A DNA stretch of 5,775 nucleotides from Desulfuromonadaceae bacterium (GTDB taxonomy: Bacteria; Desulfobacterota; Desulfuromonadia; Geobacterales; Pseudopelobacteraceae). Below are positions 4,171 through 5,775 of this stretch, one piece after another. Under the pieces are notes generated by a model. That model saw only the letters and a program-made list of their open reading frames with translations, ran no database searches and was not told where the DNA came from. The translations under genes were made by a program, and so were the position numbers. Position 1 is the first letter of the stretch. Every line of letters starts with the position of its first letter. The stretch covers positions 1-5,775 of the forward strand of contig JAQUCQ010000225.1 of the NCBI GenBank assembly GCA_028686145.1, given 5' to 3'.

Positions 4171-5580
4171 ATGAAAAAGCTGCCTTCTCAGCATCGCTTG
4201 TTTCTGAATCGCTTTATCCCGGCAACGTTGATTTATCTCGCCTGCATACTGCTTCTTATTCAAATTGATGATCAACCGCTCAAAAAATTTCTCTTACAAC
4301 TGGGTGTACATGCTGACAGCAAATTTTTGAGCCAGTTACACCAGCACCAATTTGATTCGCTGGTGCCTGCCGGTGTATTTCTTTTTATTGCCATAATGGC
4401 GGTATGCCTGTTTTTTTCAGTTATCCGCAGGCGTCAGCTTGTAGGGCTCAGCAATCAGCAGGAGTATCTTTACAAAATTCAATTGCTCTTGGACTCAACC
4501 CAGGAGGGGATCTACGGCGCTGACTATGAAGGCCGCTGTACCTTGGCCAACAAGGCATGTGCCAAACTGTTGGGATATGATTCACCGGATGAACTGCTGG
4601 GGCAATCAATGCATGATCTGATGCACCACACCAGACCAGATGGGAGGCCGTACCCTGCAGAGGAATGTTCCGCCCACCGGATGAGTGAAACCGGCGTAGT
4701 GGGCGTTATTGAAAACGAGCTGTTCTGGCGTAAGGACGGAAGTTCCTTCCCGGTTTCTTACAGCGTTCTGCCAATGCGGGATGGCAATCACGCCATCGGC
4801 ATGGTCTGTAGCTTCACTGATATTACCGAAAAGTTACAGGTTGAAGAACAGTTGCGCCAGGCCCAGAAGATGGAGGCGGTGGGGCAGCTCTCGGGTGGCA
4901 TTGCCCATGACTTTAACAATATTCTCCAGATTGTCTCCAATAACACCCGGTTCGTTATGGACCGGTACGATAAAACCGATCCATTGTACAGCAGTCTTGA
5001 AGAAATGCTTACTGCGGTGGAGCGCGGTTCCAACCTGACCCGCAGTATGCTGGCATTCAGCCGAAAACAGTTCATGCGGATCCGTCCTGTGGAACTGAAT
5101 CAATTGCTGTCAGACGCTCTGGTTTTGGGGCAAAAGCTGGTGTCACACCCGGTTTATCTGGAATTTTTGCCCTGTCAGGAGCCGCTGCTGGTGGCGGCAG
5201 ACAGCACCTTGATGCAACAGGTACTGTTCAATCTGTTAACCAATGCTCGGGATGCCATGCCTGACGGCGGCGTCATCACCATCTCAACCCGGCTGGCCGA
5301 GCTGTACCCGGAGTTGCTGGCGCTCCACCGCTGTTCTCATCAAGGGATGTTTGCCCGACTTAGCATAATTGACCAAGGCTGCGGCATTCCGGAAGCTATT
5401 CGCCCGAATATCTTTGATCCCTTCTTCACGACAAAAGAAGTAGGGCTCGGCACCGGCCTTGGACTTTCAATGGTTTTTGGAACGGTTCAACAGCATGGCG
5501 GCTTTGTCACCGTCGCTTCCTCGCCCCAAGCTGGGACAACCTTTTCGGTCTACTTGCCTCTCCTCGCCAGAGAGAGTTGA
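4171..5580 (+). CDS. Membrane-bound PAS sensor histidine kinase without receiver domain
   Basis: Counted from ATG 4171 the protein has 469 residues. A membrane segment (about 14-31), a short periplasmic loop of roughly 35-40 residues (QIDDQPLKKF onward) and a second membrane segment (about 66-84) are followed by RRR on the cytoplasmic side. A PAS domain spans about 102-222, with TQEGIYGADYEG at its start, WRKDGSSFPVSYSVLPMRDG and a closing FTDITE. The dimerisation helix carries phospho-acceptor H246 in SGGIAHDFNN, then come N box NLLTNARDAMPDGG (354-367), G1 DQGCGIP (401-407), F box FDPFFTTK (415-422) and G2 GLGTGLGL (425-432). All catalytic boxes are intact. It should sense a periplasmic, membrane or PAS-bound signal and phosphorylate a separate regulator; none is encoded next to it in the window. 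GGGA at 4162-4165 gives a weak ribosome site 5 nt before ATG 4171. A start at TTG 4060 would add 37 non-domain residues. Confidence 0.93.
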   Translation: MKKLPSQHRLFLNRFIPATLIYLACILLLIQIDDQPLKKFLLQLGVHADSKFLSQLHQHQFDSLVPAGVFLFIAIMAVCLFFSVIRRRQLVGLSNQQEYLYKIQLLLDSTQEGIYGADYEGRCTLANKACAKLLGYDSPDELLGQSMHDLMHHTRPDGRPYPAEECSAHRMSETGVVGVIENELFWRKDGSSFPVSYSVLPMRDGNHAIGMVCSFTDITEKLQVEEQLRQAQKMEAVGQLSGGIAHDFNNILQIVSNNTRFVMDRYDKTDPLYSSLEEMLTAVERGSNLTRSMLAFSRKQFMRIRPVELNQLLSDALVLGQKLVSHPVYLEFLPCQEPLLVAADSTLMQQVLFNLLTNARDAMPDGGVITISTRLAELYPELLALHRCSHQGMFARLSIIDQGCGIPEAIRPNIFDPFFTTKEVGLGTGLGLSMVFGTVQQHGGFVTVASSPQAGTTFSVYLPLLARES

Positions 5581-5604
5581 GACACCTTCTACTGTTGATC
5601 TCCC

Positions 5605-5619
5605 GGAGTTTCACACTCC
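5605..5619 (+). other. Small stem-loop after the PAS kinase gene
   Basis: GGAGT and ACTCC form a 5-bp stem around a 5-nt loop, 24 bp after the kinase stop. Only TCCTTA follows, so any terminator role is weak. Confidence 0.3.
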
Positions 5620-5640
5620 TCCTTAACCCTGCATAAATCC

Positions 5641-5671
5641 GCAATACAGTTGGCTGAAATCAACTGCAATA
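5641..5671. repeat. Inverted repeat CAGTTG-N8-CAACTG flanked by direct repeats GCAATA
   Basis: The 6-bp arms (5647-5652 and 5661-5666) are perfect. GCAATA stands immediately before the left arm (5641-5646) and again overlapping the end of the right arm (5666-5671). Possible protein-binding site or weak hairpin in the convergent intergenic region; chance is not excluded. Confidence 0.35.
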
Positions 5672-5679
5672 AATATAGC

Positions 5680-5714
5680 GTGTAATATTAGAGTGTTACA
5701 CTTATTTTTTCTCT
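5680..5714. terminator. Candidate terminator between convergent genes
   Basis: GTGTAA (5680-5685) and TTACAC (5696-5701) form a 6-bp stem, extendable by a T-G pair. On the plus strand it is followed by TTATTTTTTCTCTCC, a good T tract. The stem is short and AT-rich, so efficiency is uncertain. On the minus strand it begins immediately after the stop codon of the gene entering from the right, so it may serve both convergent transcripts. Confidence 0.45.
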
Positions 5715-5775
5715 CCAGCTCTGTTCAGCTGCATAATTCTCTCATACAAGTTCATACAGACGTTCAGGCTGTTGT
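5702..5775 (-). CDS. Probable C-terminal end of a convergent gene (rest outside window)
   Basis: On the minus strand one frame is open from the right edge to TAA at 5704-5702. It gives 23 residues reading NSLNVCMNLYERIMQLNRAG and ending with Glu-Lys-Lys. The stretch reads like an amphipathic C-terminal helix, with a charged end typical of a real protein terminus, and the stop abuts a hairpin. The other two minus-strand frames are closed by stops near the edge. It is too short to name a family; it could also be chance, since an open frame of this length is common. Confidence 0.35.
   Translation of the reverse strand, partial: NSLNVCMNLYERIMQLNRAGEKK

Noticed and set aside
1..5775. CRISPR arrays, tRNA or rRNA genes, insertion sequences, attachment sites
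   Set aside because: No regularly spaced repeats, no cloverleaf or rRNA-like stretch, no transposase or integrase frame and no long terminal inverted repeats were seen on either strand.

Overview
The window looks like a chromosomal regulatory and envelope locus from a Gram-negative bacterium. It holds two bacterial-type sensor kinases, an NtrC-family sigma-54 activator, several signal peptides, a lipobox lipoprotein and an outer-membrane beta-barrel. The style (dense sigma-54 two-component signalling, moderate GC, a PF13557-like barrel beside small secreted proteins) suits Desulfuromonadia/Geobacter-type deltaproteobacteria. That placement is inference from style, not from a marker gene.

Layout. 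(1) 1-318: the C-terminal ATPase part of a histidine kinase, cut by the window edge. It overlaps by ATGA the full NtrC-family response regulator at 315-1664. (2) 1665-1839: a regulatory gap with a candidate upstream activator site (repeated GTGCAAAA, one copy inside a GTGCA-N6-TGCAC palindrome) and a degenerate -24/-12 sigma-54 promoter. (3) 1840-3868: four co-directional genes for envelope proteins. They are a Gly/His-rich secreted protein, a 27-residue lipoprotein, a secreted protein with a probable OB-like beta domain and a Met/Gly/Arg tail, and an outer-membrane barrel. (4) 3869-4170: a gene-poor stretch with a start-Lys-stop mini-ORF and two tandem stem-loops, one a perfect 13-bp stem. 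(5) 4171-5580: a complete membrane-bound PAS histidine kinase with no receiver domain. (6) 5581-5775: an intergenic region with small hairpins and, at the right edge, the probable C-terminal end of a convergent minus-strand gene.

Working model (inference). The kinase at the left edge phosphorylates the activator, which binds the GTGCA sites about 75-110 bp upstream of the -24/-12 element and switches on the envelope operon. The exported products are unusually rich in Met and His with Gly: the first protein, the lipoprotein's mature end, the tail of the third and one loop of the barrel. This would fit handling of a soft metal or an envelope-stress role, by analogy with the sigma-54 ZraSR/ZraP arrangement, but no catalytic or metal-site signature proves it. 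The second kinase may feed the same activator or a partner elsewhere.
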